Assembly: GCA_021927905.1 (NCBI GenBank)
Contig: BLLK01000047.1
Coordinates: forward strand, 2,108,001-2,172,000
Direction of reading: 5' to 3'
DNA: 64,000 bases
Origin: Chaetoceros tenuissimus
Taxonomy: Eukaryota > Bacillariophyta > Thalassiosirophyceae > Chaetocerotales > Chaetocerotaceae
The notes beneath the pieces are model-generated. The model was not told where the DNA came from and did not search any database. It saw only the letters and a program-made list of their open reading frames with translations. Below are positions 40,728-49,649 of the stretch, piece after piece. Made by a program: the position numbers and the translations under genes. Each line of letters opens with the position of its first letter. Position 1 is the stretch's first letter.

Positions 40728-43700
40728 CTAAAGTTCTTCGTAATTCCCAATTTGTTGCAGTTTTTTTGTATCTGAACCAGAATCTCCGATTTGCTGCAAG
40801 TCCATAGTATCTGAAACATTAGCCCCGCTTGAAGGAAGCTGTGGGACTTGCAAGTTCAAAGTATCCGAATCAGTAACATCAAGAAATGTAGCGATCTTTT
40901 TCCTTGCTGCCTTTTTCACTGCTATCTTTTCCCCTGCTACTGTCTTTTTAGCCGGTTGTGCCTTTTTCACTGCTGTCTTCTTCCCTGCTACTGTCTTTTT
41001 AGCCGATTGTGCCTTTTTCACTGCTGAATTCTTACACTTTTCGGTCTGGTCTTTCTGTTTCAAACTTTTTCGAAACTTTACATATCCATCTTGACTGTTC
41101 CACCCTTCATACAAAGCAAGAAAATTCTTTTCAATAACTCGCTTTACATTCAATGGTGAATTCAATTTTTCATACTCTGCGCATTTTGAGATAGCCCACG
41201 TTCTAAATGTATCTTTCCTTACATTCTGTTTTAGTCCTCCATTGACTTGCATCCACGAGTGTACATCCCTAAACATCTTCTCTTTCAAATCAGGACTATT
41301 CATCCAAAGAGTGCCATTTCTCAAATATTGTTTAGTGTTGGCATTCCCATCAGTTCCTCCATCTGCATTCAGCTCCAAACTTTTTCGAAACTTTACATAT
41401 CCATCTTGACTGTTCCACCCTTCATACAAAGCAAGAAAATTCTTTTCAATAACTCGCTTTACATTCAATGGTGAATTCAATTTTTCATACTCTGCGCATT
41501 TTGAGATAGCCCACGTTCTAAATGCATCTTTCTTTGGCTTCTGTTTTAGTCCTCCATTGACTTGCATCCACGAGTGTACATCCCTAAACATCTTCTCTTT
41601 CAAATCAGGACTATTCATCCAAAGAGTGCCATTTCTCAAATATTGTTTAGTGTTGGCATTCCCATCAGTTCCTCCATCTGCATTCAGCTCCAAACTCTTT
41701 TTCCCTGCTGCCTTTTTAGCTGGTTGTGCCTTTTGCCCTACTATCATGTTCACATCGCCTTCTATCTTCTCTACAACTTGTATCTTAGACGGACTATCTT
41801 CATTCTCACCAATTTCAGAATTCTTACGCTTTTCGGTCTGGTCTTTCTGTTCCAAACTTTTTCGAAACTTTACATGTCCATCTTCCCAGTTCCAACATTT
41901 ATACATATTCAGAAAATTCTTTAGTGTAACTTGCTCTACATTCAATGGTGAATTCAATTCTTTATACTCTGCGCATTTTGAGATAGCCCACGTTCTAAAT
42001 ACATCTTTTCTTGAATGAGATCTTCTTAGTCCTATATTTGCCTTCATCCACGAGTCTACATCCCTAAACATCTTCTCTTTCAAATCAGGACTGGCAATCC
42101 AAAGATTGCCATTTGTCGAATATTGTTTAGTGTTGGCATTCCCATCAGTTCCTCCATCTGCATTCAGCTCCGGAGATAGTTTCAAACTATTTCGAAACTT
42201 TTTAATTTCATCTCGACTGTTCCACCCTTCATACAAAGTAAGAAAATTCTTTTCAGTAACTCGCTTTACATTCAATGGTGAATTCAATTTTTCATACTCT
42301 GCGCATTTTGAGATAGCCCACGTTCTAAATGTATCTTTCCTTACATTCTTTTTTAGTCCTCCATTGACTTGCATCCACGAGTGTACATCCCTATACATCT
42401 TCTCTTTCAAATCAGGACTATTCATCCAAAGAGTGCCATTTGTCGAATATTGTTTAGTGTTGGCATTCCCATCAGTTCCTCCATCTTTATTTTGTTGTTT
42501 AGAAGGAACGATTGATTCATTTTTGTCCTCTGTTGTGGAAATTACTTCATTTCTAAATTCTCTGATGTACTTATAATCCCAACTTTTATATAAAGCAATA
42601 AAGTGCGAGAAAGTGATTTTGTCTGCAAGATGGATACCAGACTGTTGTATTTCACCAACTCTGTTCATGACAAATTGTACCAAATTATCCTCCTTTTCAA
42701 GTCTTGGCATAGATTTATAATTGCACATTTCCGTAATCATTCTCCTTTTCAAGCCATTGCTTTTCTCGAAGAGTTCTTTGAGACTTATATTCGCATTTTG
42801 TTTGTTCATCATTTTATCTTTCTTTGTCAATGCTTGAATCTGTTGCGTATAAGTTTTATTTGGAATCGGTAATTCATAATTGTGTCTCATTCCTAAGCAA
42901 CTAGCTGAATCCCATTCATTAAACAATACCAAAAATCTTTCTAACTTGACATTGCTTATGCCTTTCGGAGAATCCATACTTTTGTATTCTTGAATAGTCT
43001 TTTTAGCCCATTTCTTGAAATCCGTATTAGAACACTCAGGATTTTTGGTTTTGAAAGAATTCAAATCTTGAAACATCCTCTTGTCCACAGCTTTGTAATC
43101 GAAAGTTTGTGAGAATGTACTATATTCTTTGTTTCTTTCAAAATCCTGTTTCAGTGATTGGAAATTCTTGACAGTAACAAGCTTCGCGTTCTTGATGTCT
43201 AATTTCTTGTATTCTTTACACTTCTTGTTTGCCCATTCTTCTATATCCTTCCTGGAAATTTTAATCTTGAAGTTCATGTACGAGGCGCATATGAATGCAT
43301 CTAAATCAGAACACATCTTGATCTTCAATTCTTTATTTCCCTTCCAAAGAAACCTATTGTCATGAGCTAACTCTTCTTTGGTATTAGATGTTTGGTCATC
43401 TTTGTAAACTGTCATATCAGCATCCTCATTTGACTCAAATTCGGAATTGGTGCATCTGTCATTGTCGGCAATGATTGGATCCTCTTTTGGTACTTGTACA
43501 ATGTTGACAAGTAAACTATCTAATCCTTTAAATGCTAACTTTTGTAGTTCTGTGTAGTTTTCAAAAACATTATCTAGGTCTCTATTTTCAACATTTAAAG
43601 GTGGAAGTTCAACATGAAAGTCGAGAGCATCACCAATCTCATTGTTGTCATCACCATCTTCTTCCTCTCCTTCCGTAGTAGGACCCAAAGCAGTAGAATT

Positions 43701-44693
43701 TGCGACAAAAACAGAAGCAGGATGGGTTTCGATGGTACCAGCGAGACCAAATTGCTCATTGTTGTCATTACCATCTCTTTCGGTAGCAGGACCCACAGCA
43801 GCAGAATTTTCGGCAAAATAAGATACAATAGGGTTTTCAACACCTACACCTGCATAGGTGTCAGTACCAGCGATACAAAATTGCTCATTATTGTCACCAC
43901 AATCTTCTACATGTCCTTCATCACCGTTTGGAATGGAATCAAAACCTTCATCACCATTTGGAATGGAATCAAAATACTTGGTTCTGAGTTCAAGCACAGA
44001 ATCCTTGCTACTCGTCTCGGTAGAAACAGAGAACATTCCTACGAGCTCTCGGGGAACTTCTCCTTCCTGTTTGAGACCAGCAAATTCAAAGGCTGCTACC
44101 AGTAGTGGAGAGTCAGGCTTGTAGTGCTCAGAGTCTTTCAACTCTGCGACACTTTCTAAGAGGGAATCAAAAAGTTTTTCAAGAGGCATTTTGTAAATTC
44201 CATCCTCTTTTACCAGAGCTTTCAGAATGATAGACCTTGGAAAGAAAGCAACTGCACTTGGCGTTCCTTGAATCATATCTTCTTCTACAGAAAATGTTTT
44301 TTCTTTTTCTAGAATGAGAGATAGGGAAGAAGGTCTTTCACTTGTCATCTCTTTCAATTTTGCTTGAACCTTACTTGGTGGATGGAACTCTACAGAACCA
44401 ATAACGAGACTAGCATCAAAACTATCTACATATAAGACAGCTGCTGGCTTTCCAGCAAAGCTAGAGTCTAGAATGATTGTGACTTCTCTGCCGACACCAC
44501 AATAAGAGACTAGCACAAGATCTTTAGTATAAGCATACTGCAATGCTTCATTCATATCACTAAAGATGGAACGATCATATGGGTCGAGCTCAAGGAAAGC
44601 ATGTAATGCTTCTCTATCATCTGCCCAGCCCTCAAGGAGGTTTGCAGTGAACTTGCCTGGTCTGATGTTGAGTCCTTCGGGAGAGTTTTCCAT
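40728..44693 (-). CDS. Island helical-repeat protein with Lys/Ala-rich tail, 1321 aa
   Basis: I chose ATG 44693 (MENSPEGLN); the frame continues upstream only to a TTG. The N-terminal ~260 residues look globular. An acidic linker with a duplicated S-I-P-N-G-D-E-G follows. From about residue 440 there are seven copies of an ~85-105-residue module: L-K-x-(K/R)-M-x-x-D-(L/V)-x-x-(W/F), then (F/W)-x-x-W-A-x-x-x-(C/I)-x-E-Y-(E/K)-x-L-(N/D)-S-P, then F-L-x-L-Y-x-x-W-(N/D). Three copies are diverged and four are very similar. The tail has repeated K-K-A-Q-x-A-K-K-T-V-A-G units like histone H1 tails, then a low-complexity end. DNA binding is an inference from the tail. Confidence 0.62.
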   Translation of the reverse strand: MENSPEGLNIRPGKFTANLLEGWADDREALHAFLELDPYDRSIFSDMNEALQYAYTKDLVLVSYCGVGREVTIILDSSFAGKPAAVLYVDSFDASLVIGSVEFHPPSKVQAKLKEMTSERPSSLSLILEKEKTFSVEEDMIQGTPSAVAFFPRSIILKALVKEDGIYKMPLEKLFDSLLESVAELKDSEHYKPDSPLLVAAFEFAGLKQEGEVPRELVGMFSVSTETSSKDSVLELRTKYFDSIPNGDEGFDSIPNGDEGHVEDCGDNNEQFCIAGTDTYAGVGVENPIVSYFAENSAAVGPATERDGNDNNEQFGLAGTIETHPASVFVANSTALGPTTEGEEEDGDDNNEIGDALDFHVELPPLNVENRDLDNVFENYTELQKLAFKGLDSLLVNIVQVPKEDPIIADNDRCTNSEFESNEDADMTVYKDDQTSNTKEELAHDNRFLWKGNKELKIKMCSDLDAFICASYMNFKIKISRKDIEEWANKKCKEYKKLDIKNAKLVTVKNFQSLKQDFERNKEYSTFSQTFDYKAVDKRMFQDLNSFKTKNPECSNTDFKKWAKKTIQEYKSMDSPKGISNVKLERFLVLFNEWDSASCLGMRHNYELPIPNKTYTQQIQALTKKDKMMNKQNANISLKELFEKSNGLKRRMITEMCNYKSMPRLEKEDNLVQFVMNRVGEIQQSGIHLADKITFSHFIALYKSWDYKYIREFRNEVISTTEDKNESIVPSKQQNKDGGTDGNANTKQYSTNGTLWMNSPDLKEKMYRDVHSWMQVNGGLKKNVRKDTFRTWAISKCAEYEKLNSPLNVKRVTEKNFLTLYEGWNSRDEIKKFRNSLKLSPELNADGGTDGNANTKQYSTNGNLWIASPDLKEKMFRDVDSWMKANIGLRRSHSRKDVFRTWAISKCAEYKELNSPLNVEQVTLKNFLNMYKCWNWEDGHVKFRKSLEQKDQTEKRKNSEIGENEDSPSKIQVVEKIEGDVNMIVGQKAQPAKKAAGKKSLELNADGGTDGNANTKQYLRNGTLWMNSPDLKEKMFRDVHSWMQVNGGLKQKPKKDAFRTWAISKCAEYEKLNSPLNVKRVIEKNFLALYEGWNSQDGYVKFRKSLELNADGGTDGNANTKQYLRNGTLWMNSPDLKEKMFRDVHSWMQVNGGLKQNVRKDTFRTWAISKCAEYEKLNSPLNVKRVIEKNFLALYEGWNSQDGYVKFRKSLKQKDQTEKCKNSAVKKAQSAKKTVAGKKTAVKKAQPAKKTVAGEKIAVKKAARKKIATFLDVTDSDTLNLQVPQLPSSGANVSDTMDLQQIGDSGSDTKKLQQIGNYEEL
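41062..42490 (-). repeat. Coding tandem repeats in the helical-repeat gene
   Basis: Two adjacent 315-bp copies, 41062-41376 and 41377-41691, differ at only a handful of bases. Two more, about 41854-42170 and 42182-42490, are somewhat more diverged. The 315-bp period (105 codons) preserves the reading frame. Confidence 0.88.
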
Positions 44694-45012
44694 GGTCCGT
44701 GAGTGTAGTAGATATATTTCAATATCTTTTTGTTTTGTGAAATAAATGATAATGGCTGCAATCAAATACCATCAAAATTTTATTATTATTCGTGCGAAAA
44801 GTCCTGGTGTGGTGCAAGAACACCTACCAGAATTCTTCTCTTCTCTTCTCTTCTTTACTGGAAAACTAAAGAACCATGTTGGGTAGGTAGCCAAGACACA
44901 ATTCTCTTCATCTTTTCTTTAGACAAGGTGAAATTCAATTCTTTTCTTTCTCGCTTTGCTCAAAGGTTACAAAATCAAATATCAACCCCTTCAATCATTG
45001 AAAACAACAAAC
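44694..45012. promoter_or_regulatory. Island divergent promoter region
   Basis: This 319-bp gap separates the starts of two divergent island genes. It contains a TCTTC-repeat tract (about 44833-44860). No gene is seen. Confidence 0.4.
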
Positions 45013-45921
45013 ATGTCTTACTTTCAGAACCTTGGATATGGCGCTTCCAAAACATCATCGTCTAGGACTGGCTTGTTGCAATCGAAAGCACAATGTCAAG
45101 GTGTGCTGACAGAAAGAATCGATATCCAAGATTCGGTTTCGTCATCCTGTCATGGTGAGAAGGAAGCAACCTTGTCTCATGTAGTTGAATTGAATGAAAA
45201 TAGTACCTCGTACCTTAGATATGGCGCTTCCAAAACATCATCGTCTAGGACTGGCTTGTTGCAAACGAAAGCACAATGTCAAGGTGTGCTGACAGAAAGA
45301 ATCAATATCCAAGATTCGGTTTCGTCATCCTGTCATGGTGAGAAGGAAGCAACCTTGCCTCCTGTTGTTAGAGAGAATGAAAGCAATACCTCTTGTTCTA
45401 CTAAAACTTCCACAAAATTGTATAGACAATATCGTAGAAGGCCAACAAAAGAAGAAAACGAAGTAAAGGTGATTGGAATTGTACATTCATTGAACAATCA
45501 TGCATCACAAATCAATGAACAACGCCTTATAATTGAAAATACGAAAAGCATGCTTGCAAACGCTCTGATTGATGACGAAACAAGGAAATTGGTATTTGCT
45601 GAATTGGATTCGATTGTTGAAAGAAATCAAAAATTGAAGAAAGATATTTCTTTGCTGAATAAAACAACTTTGGGTGGAACAAGTTCAAAATGTTCTTTGA
45701 AGGATACGAATTTGGAGGTCATAGAGAGTGGTATTCTTCTTCGTAAATATCGTACCTTGAAGGAGGTGAATGACTTATCTATTGAAACTCGAAAACTACT
45801 CAAGCACACTTGGGTTTATCATCGTTCGGGTAATCCTGCTGCTTTCGATATGAGATACCCTTTACCTGAAGATGACAGAAAGAAGATCAAAAGCGAAACG
45901 AATACCGTAGAAAGAAAGTAG
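45013..45921 (+). CDS. Unknown island protein with 61-residue internal duplication, 302 aa
   Basis: I chose ATG 45013 (MSYFQNLGYGASK); the frame upstream has only a TTG. Residues ~9-125 consist of two nearly identical copies of a Ser-rich unit: YGASKTSSSRTGLLQ, then KAQCQGVLTERI, then SVSSSCHGEKEATL. The C-terminal ~170 residues are charged and helical, with a likely coiled coil around 165-235 (EQRLIIENTKSMLANALIDD and VERNQKLKKDISLL). There is no signal peptide. Function unknown. It is divergent from the helical-repeat gene. Confidence 0.55.
   Translation: MSYFQNLGYGASKTSSSRTGLLQSKAQCQGVLTERIDIQDSVSSSCHGEKEATLSHVVELNENSTSYLRYGASKTSSSRTGLLQTKAQCQGVLTERINIQDSVSSSCHGEKEATLPPVVRENESNTSCSTKTSTKLYRQYRRRPTKEENEVKVIGIVHSLNNHASQINEQRLIIENTKSMLANALIDDETRKLVFAELDSIVERNQKLKKDISLLNKTTLGGTSSKCSLKDTNLEVIESGILLRKYRTLKEVNDLSIETRKLLKHTWVYHRSGNPAAFDMRYPLPEDDRKKIKSETNTVERK
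45037..45402 (+). repeat. 183-bp tandem duplication, nearly identical copies
   Basis: The string GCGCTTCCAAAACATCATCG starts at 45041 and again at 45224, giving a 183-bp (61-codon) period. The two copies differ at few positions, so the duplication is recent. Confidence 0.88.
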
Positions 45922-46145
45922 TTTGTATAGGTAGACTGTAGAAAGAATGTGGATTGTATGTCAAGGTTGTCTAGCTATCTTGAATGCTGTATCATATCCA
46001 TGGACACGTATTTTGTTGAATTGTTGTTTCATATTTTTAGATTAGAGTGTAGAACGAGTTGCTAATCATAAATTGTAAATCAGATATTGTATCAAACATT
46101 GATTTCTATTATACTATTATCGCATTCTTTTATGTTAATTTCAAT

Positions 46146-49052
46146 TCAATACGTAGGCATGAAATCCTCGTCACCATTGTTACCATTAATTGTCAGATCA
46201 TCCAAGGAATGCATTAAATCCTCTTCGTCATTTTTTTCCTTCTCCTCCTTTTCCTCCGCTTCTTCCACCATCTCATCCTCCTTTTCGTTAGGTTCAACCT
46301 GGTCTATCGGCAAGTCAACCAAAGGGTGTAAAATTTTTTCCAAATCCGTATCACTTAAGCGTTCCATCGACTCAAATACTGTTTCTCGTTTGTAGTTTTG
46401 TTTATCCGCTCTCAAAACATCACTTGCTTTGTTTGAAACCACAACGCCGAAGCTCATAGGAGAATCCCTTTCTATTGTATATTCTCTCCATTTCCGTTCA
46501 TCTCCGTCATCGTTTCCGTCATCGTTTCCGTCATCATAATCAAATTTCACCGCTTTAAAAAGGTGCGTCTTTGCATCCATAAAGGAAGCACCAATCACAT
46601 TATCACAATTGTATCCTTTTCTGAATGGTTCACGCGGACTATGATACCCATAGTCAAAACCTTTGATATAAAACATGCCAAGATAAACAACTTGCTCGTT
46701 GCCATTATCATCACGTTCTTTCAACTTCAATGCAATATGCAATGGTCGTTCAGAAGTACAGAGATCAACCAAGCATTGATTCGTTCCTGTGGAAATCTGG
46801 TTTGACGCGAACATACCACCAGCCCCACATAGACGCATAGAGATCAAAGTTGGATGAGAACCCATCACCTTTGCAGCTCCTCCACTTCCAAAAAAATGTA
46901 TTCCTGAAACCTTGGACTTTAGATTGACAACGCTGTTGATGATTGTATTATAATCATCTGTCCGCTCTGGATGCAGCAGACAAATCCCCGTCGCCGTCTC
47001 CTTGTCTCCCGAAACAATATGTCCACCTTGATTGTTTATACGAATATCATGGTAATCTTTATACCAATGCATTGGTATAAAGTCTCCAATCTCTACAATT
47101 TTTCGATTCCGAATCATCGGTGCCCATCTTACATACGTTCCGCTTGATTTATCTAAAGTTCTGATGCAAATCCTCTTTCGAAATAGAATCTTCATAGAAC
47201 TTTGATGTAAAAGAAACTGATGTCCACGACCATATTGAATGTAGCTACTTTGATTGCTTGCAGCTACTTCCATAGACTTGTCGATTTCATAATAATGGTT
47301 GGTATCATATATTCCCGCTGATGAATCCATGTGTGAAACATTATCATCCAATTCAGGCAGCGTAGGAGGATTCATTATTGCATCATCCATATCTTCATCA
47401 GCTGTTTTCTCCACTCGATGATTTACATTCTTTTGCTTTCCTTTTCTAGCTATTTTTGTAGGTCTTTTGTTTAAATCACAACATATTCCAAATTGCAGGT
47501 TTCCATCCTTGTCATCCATTATTTGACGCAATGTTGGTTCAAAAATCGTCTGTTGAATTTTTTTCGCAAGTGGGTCTAATGCGGGACATTTGAGGCTAAT
47601 CATCTCGTTCATTACTTTAGTAGGATTCTTCACTCCAGTTCGTCGAGCGGTCATTACCAATCTATACCCATTTGTATTTCCGCCAACTGATCCAGCTTGA
47701 TGCCAAAGATTTTTTTGATTTCCAAAATCTTGTACATGAACCGAGTTAGGAAAAGTCATGTACTTGAATTTTGTCTTTCCATCTTGATCTAAATAAACAA
47801 ATAAATATGCACCGTTTCTGGAATCACAATCGAAGTGAAAGATCATTGTAACCACTATTTCTTGGTAATGAAGACCAACCTCTGAACTCAAATATGTCGA
47901 ATCCTGATGTATGCCATAACCTGCATCTCTAGCACGCTGACACGACCAAAGACACGATGAATATGGTATAAAATTCCCAATAAGTTTGCATGCATGCTTG
48001 GGTCCATACTTTTGTATTAGTCGAGTTTTTGATCGTTTGTACAGTTGGAATGCAATTTCATTTGCTTTTTGCAAAAGCTTCTCTTCGATTGGCTCCATCT
48101 TGACACTCAACACAAAAAAGACATTCGAACCAGACGAATATTGCAGAGGTAGATTCTCGGTTGTTGATGCTACTCGTATATGATTTCGTTTGCCATTTCG
48201 TGTGTTTGGATATTTGATAAATCGAAGCTTTTCAACTTGTTCCAGTATATCTTTGGCATCATTGTCATGAACATCCTTTATTATTGTGATACCACCAAGA
48301 ATTCGACAATCATTGTTTTCTTCTCTGATGATTTCCATTGTAATGTCCTTTTTCCCGAGCAAATTTTGAAGTGAAGTTATTGTGGAACTCTTGTCTAGGA
48401 CACTACAGATTTGAATCTTTCCAGGCATTCCATCGTGTTGAATCCATTTTGTCCAATCAATACATTCCTTGTTTGGTGCTCTCTCATAACATATTTTGAT
48501 GCGTTGTATGATTGTATTATACCCTGGATAGAGATATTCATCGTAGCATTTTGAGCCACACATCAATGCAATGGCATTATCTCGATTGAACTTTACTTCT
48601 CCAGAATCAAATTTTCTACGAAGATTCTCATCCAGATCAAGACTTAGGCTAAGAATTACACCAGAAACAATTCTGAAAGATTTTTGCAACTTTTTGTGAA
48701 ATGTCGCGCTTTTCTCTTTCTTAGTAATTTGTATAGAATCAAGCTCGTTTGTTTTTGTATTGAATATAGGAATTATTCTTTGATAACGAAGTAATGGAAG
48801 TAACACTACATGTTCGAAGATCTCCCAATTGAAATCATTTTCTTCATTCAGTTCACGAGTATATTCCGCATCTTTCCCGTAGAGTATCTCCTTACGTTTG
48901 TTTGGATCATCTCTATAGGTTTTGAAAAATAAAACAAGTGGATGATCCATGTCTCTGATAGTTTGCAGAAGTCGCTTGTCATCATCAACTTTCTCAAGAC
49001 TAGAGATGTTTTTTTCCAATTCATATCGATACAGAGAATATAGCTGATCCAT
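46146..49052 (-). CDS. Island 2OG-Fe(II)-oxygenase-like protein, 968 aa
   Basis: A single frame from ATG 49052. Around residues 365-475 lies a double-stranded-beta-helix oxygenase pattern: GYGIHQDSTYL (H-x-D pair), a strand EIVVTMIFHFD, NLWHQAG (second His) and GYRLVMTARR (Arg for 2-oxoglutarate). This layout is shared by many Fe(II)/2OG enzymes, including base-modifying JBP/TET types, but I cannot place the subfamily. The C-terminal half has another folded domain (VSGIHFFGSGGAAKV, GAGGMFASNQI) that I do not recognise, then DDGN repeats and a long acidic tail. No signal peptide. Nuclear or virion function cannot be told from sequence. Confidence 0.62.
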   Translation of the reverse strand: MDQLYSLYRYELEKNISSLEKVDDDKRLLQTIRDMDHPLVLFFKTYRDDPNKRKEILYGKDAEYTRELNEENDFNWEIFEHVVLLPLLRYQRIIPIFNTKTNELDSIQITKKEKSATFHKKLQKSFRIVSGVILSLSLDLDENLRRKFDSGEVKFNRDNAIALMCGSKCYDEYLYPGYNTIIQRIKICYERAPNKECIDWTKWIQHDGMPGKIQICSVLDKSSTITSLQNLLGKKDITMEIIREENNDCRILGGITIIKDVHDNDAKDILEQVEKLRFIKYPNTRNGKRNHIRVASTTENLPLQYSSGSNVFFVLSVKMEPIEEKLLQKANEIAFQLYKRSKTRLIQKYGPKHACKLIGNFIPYSSCLWSCQRARDAGYGIHQDSTYLSSEVGLHYQEIVVTMIFHFDCDSRNGAYLFVYLDQDGKTKFKYMTFPNSVHVQDFGNQKNLWHQAGSVGGNTNGYRLVMTARRTGVKNPTKVMNEMISLKCPALDPLAKKIQQTIFEPTLRQIMDDKDGNLQFGICCDLNKRPTKIARKGKQKNVNHRVEKTADEDMDDAIMNPPTLPELDDNVSHMDSSAGIYDTNHYYEIDKSMEVAASNQSSYIQYGRGHQFLLHQSSMKILFRKRICIRTLDKSSGTYVRWAPMIRNRKIVEIGDFIPMHWYKDYHDIRINNQGGHIVSGDKETATGICLLHPERTDDYNTIINSVVNLKSKVSGIHFFGSGGAAKVMGSHPTLISMRLCGAGGMFASNQISTGTNQCLVDLCTSERPLHIALKLKERDDNGNEQVVYLGMFYIKGFDYGYHSPREPFRKGYNCDNVIGASFMDAKTHLFKAVKFDYDDGNDDGNDDGDERKWREYTIERDSPMSFGVVVSNKASDVLRADKQNYKRETVFESMERLSDTDLEKILHPLVDLPIDQVEPNEKEDEMVEEAEEKEEKEKNDEEDLMHSLDDLTINGNNGDEDFMPTY

Positions 49053-49649
49053 TCTAGTTTTGATTATGGTATGTGCTAAATGAATCTTTGCATAGAAGTG
49101 TGATATCTTTTTGAATGTAAAGGTGTATGCTATGTTATTGATATGAATGTAAAGGGGTTCTCAAAAGATTTTTTCAGTGATGTTTCAGTCGCATCACCCC
49201 GTACTACCAAGTTCATCAGGGATAAATAGGGGTGATAAATGTGGACCCCCCTTGTGTCACTATGACATTTTCCGAAAAGGGTGACTATGACATTTTCCAA
49301 AAGGGGTGTGTGAGTTTCTATGATGTCACTAAACTGCCAAATAACGATTTCCTGTCTTTTTGCAAAAAGACAGAATATCGTTATTTGGCAGTTTCTGAAT
49401 ATAGCCAACCTCTATGTCATTATTTTGTTTCTTGTGCGCAACCAAACCCAACCCTTAACCACTATGCCACTGTAGGTTTTTGGCGCAAACTAAGAGACTG
49501 GAAATATATGAAGATATTTCAAATAATATAAAAATTTTTTAAATACAAGTAAAGTATTGAATATCGTTTCATGTAGATGTATTTAACATATCAGATGAAT
49601 ATGTATTGAAGTAAATAATATATTTATATATTATACATATATACGTAGA
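49053..49649. other. Island intergenic region with large hairpin
   Basis: This 597-bp region holds the promoter of the 46146-49052 gene, including CTTTTGAGAACCCC on the minus strand near 49160. It also has a tandem repeat of TATGACATTTTCC at about 49260-49300, the 64-nt hairpin, and a very AT-rich stretch at 49520-49645. No gene is seen. Confidence 0.45.
49331..49394. repeat. 64-nt hairpin, 18+10 bp perfect arms
   Basis: The outer arms AAACTGCCAAATAACGAT (49331-49348) and their perfect complement (49377-49394) enclose a 3-nt internal mismatch. Inner arms CTGTCTTTTT (49352-49361) and AAAAAGACAG (49364-49373) leave a 2-nt loop. It lies between two minus-strand island genes, so it could be a terminator, processing signal, replication feature or tiny inverted-repeat element. 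Confidence 0.93.

Noticed and set aside
42106-42576. Plus-strand frames opposite the helical-repeat gene (also 41557-42018)
   Set aside because: They are antisense copies of the tandem repeat and carry no recognisable domain.
44694-44765. N-terminal extension of the helical-repeat protein
   Set aside because: The extension has only a TTG start; the ATG at 44693 is the natural start.
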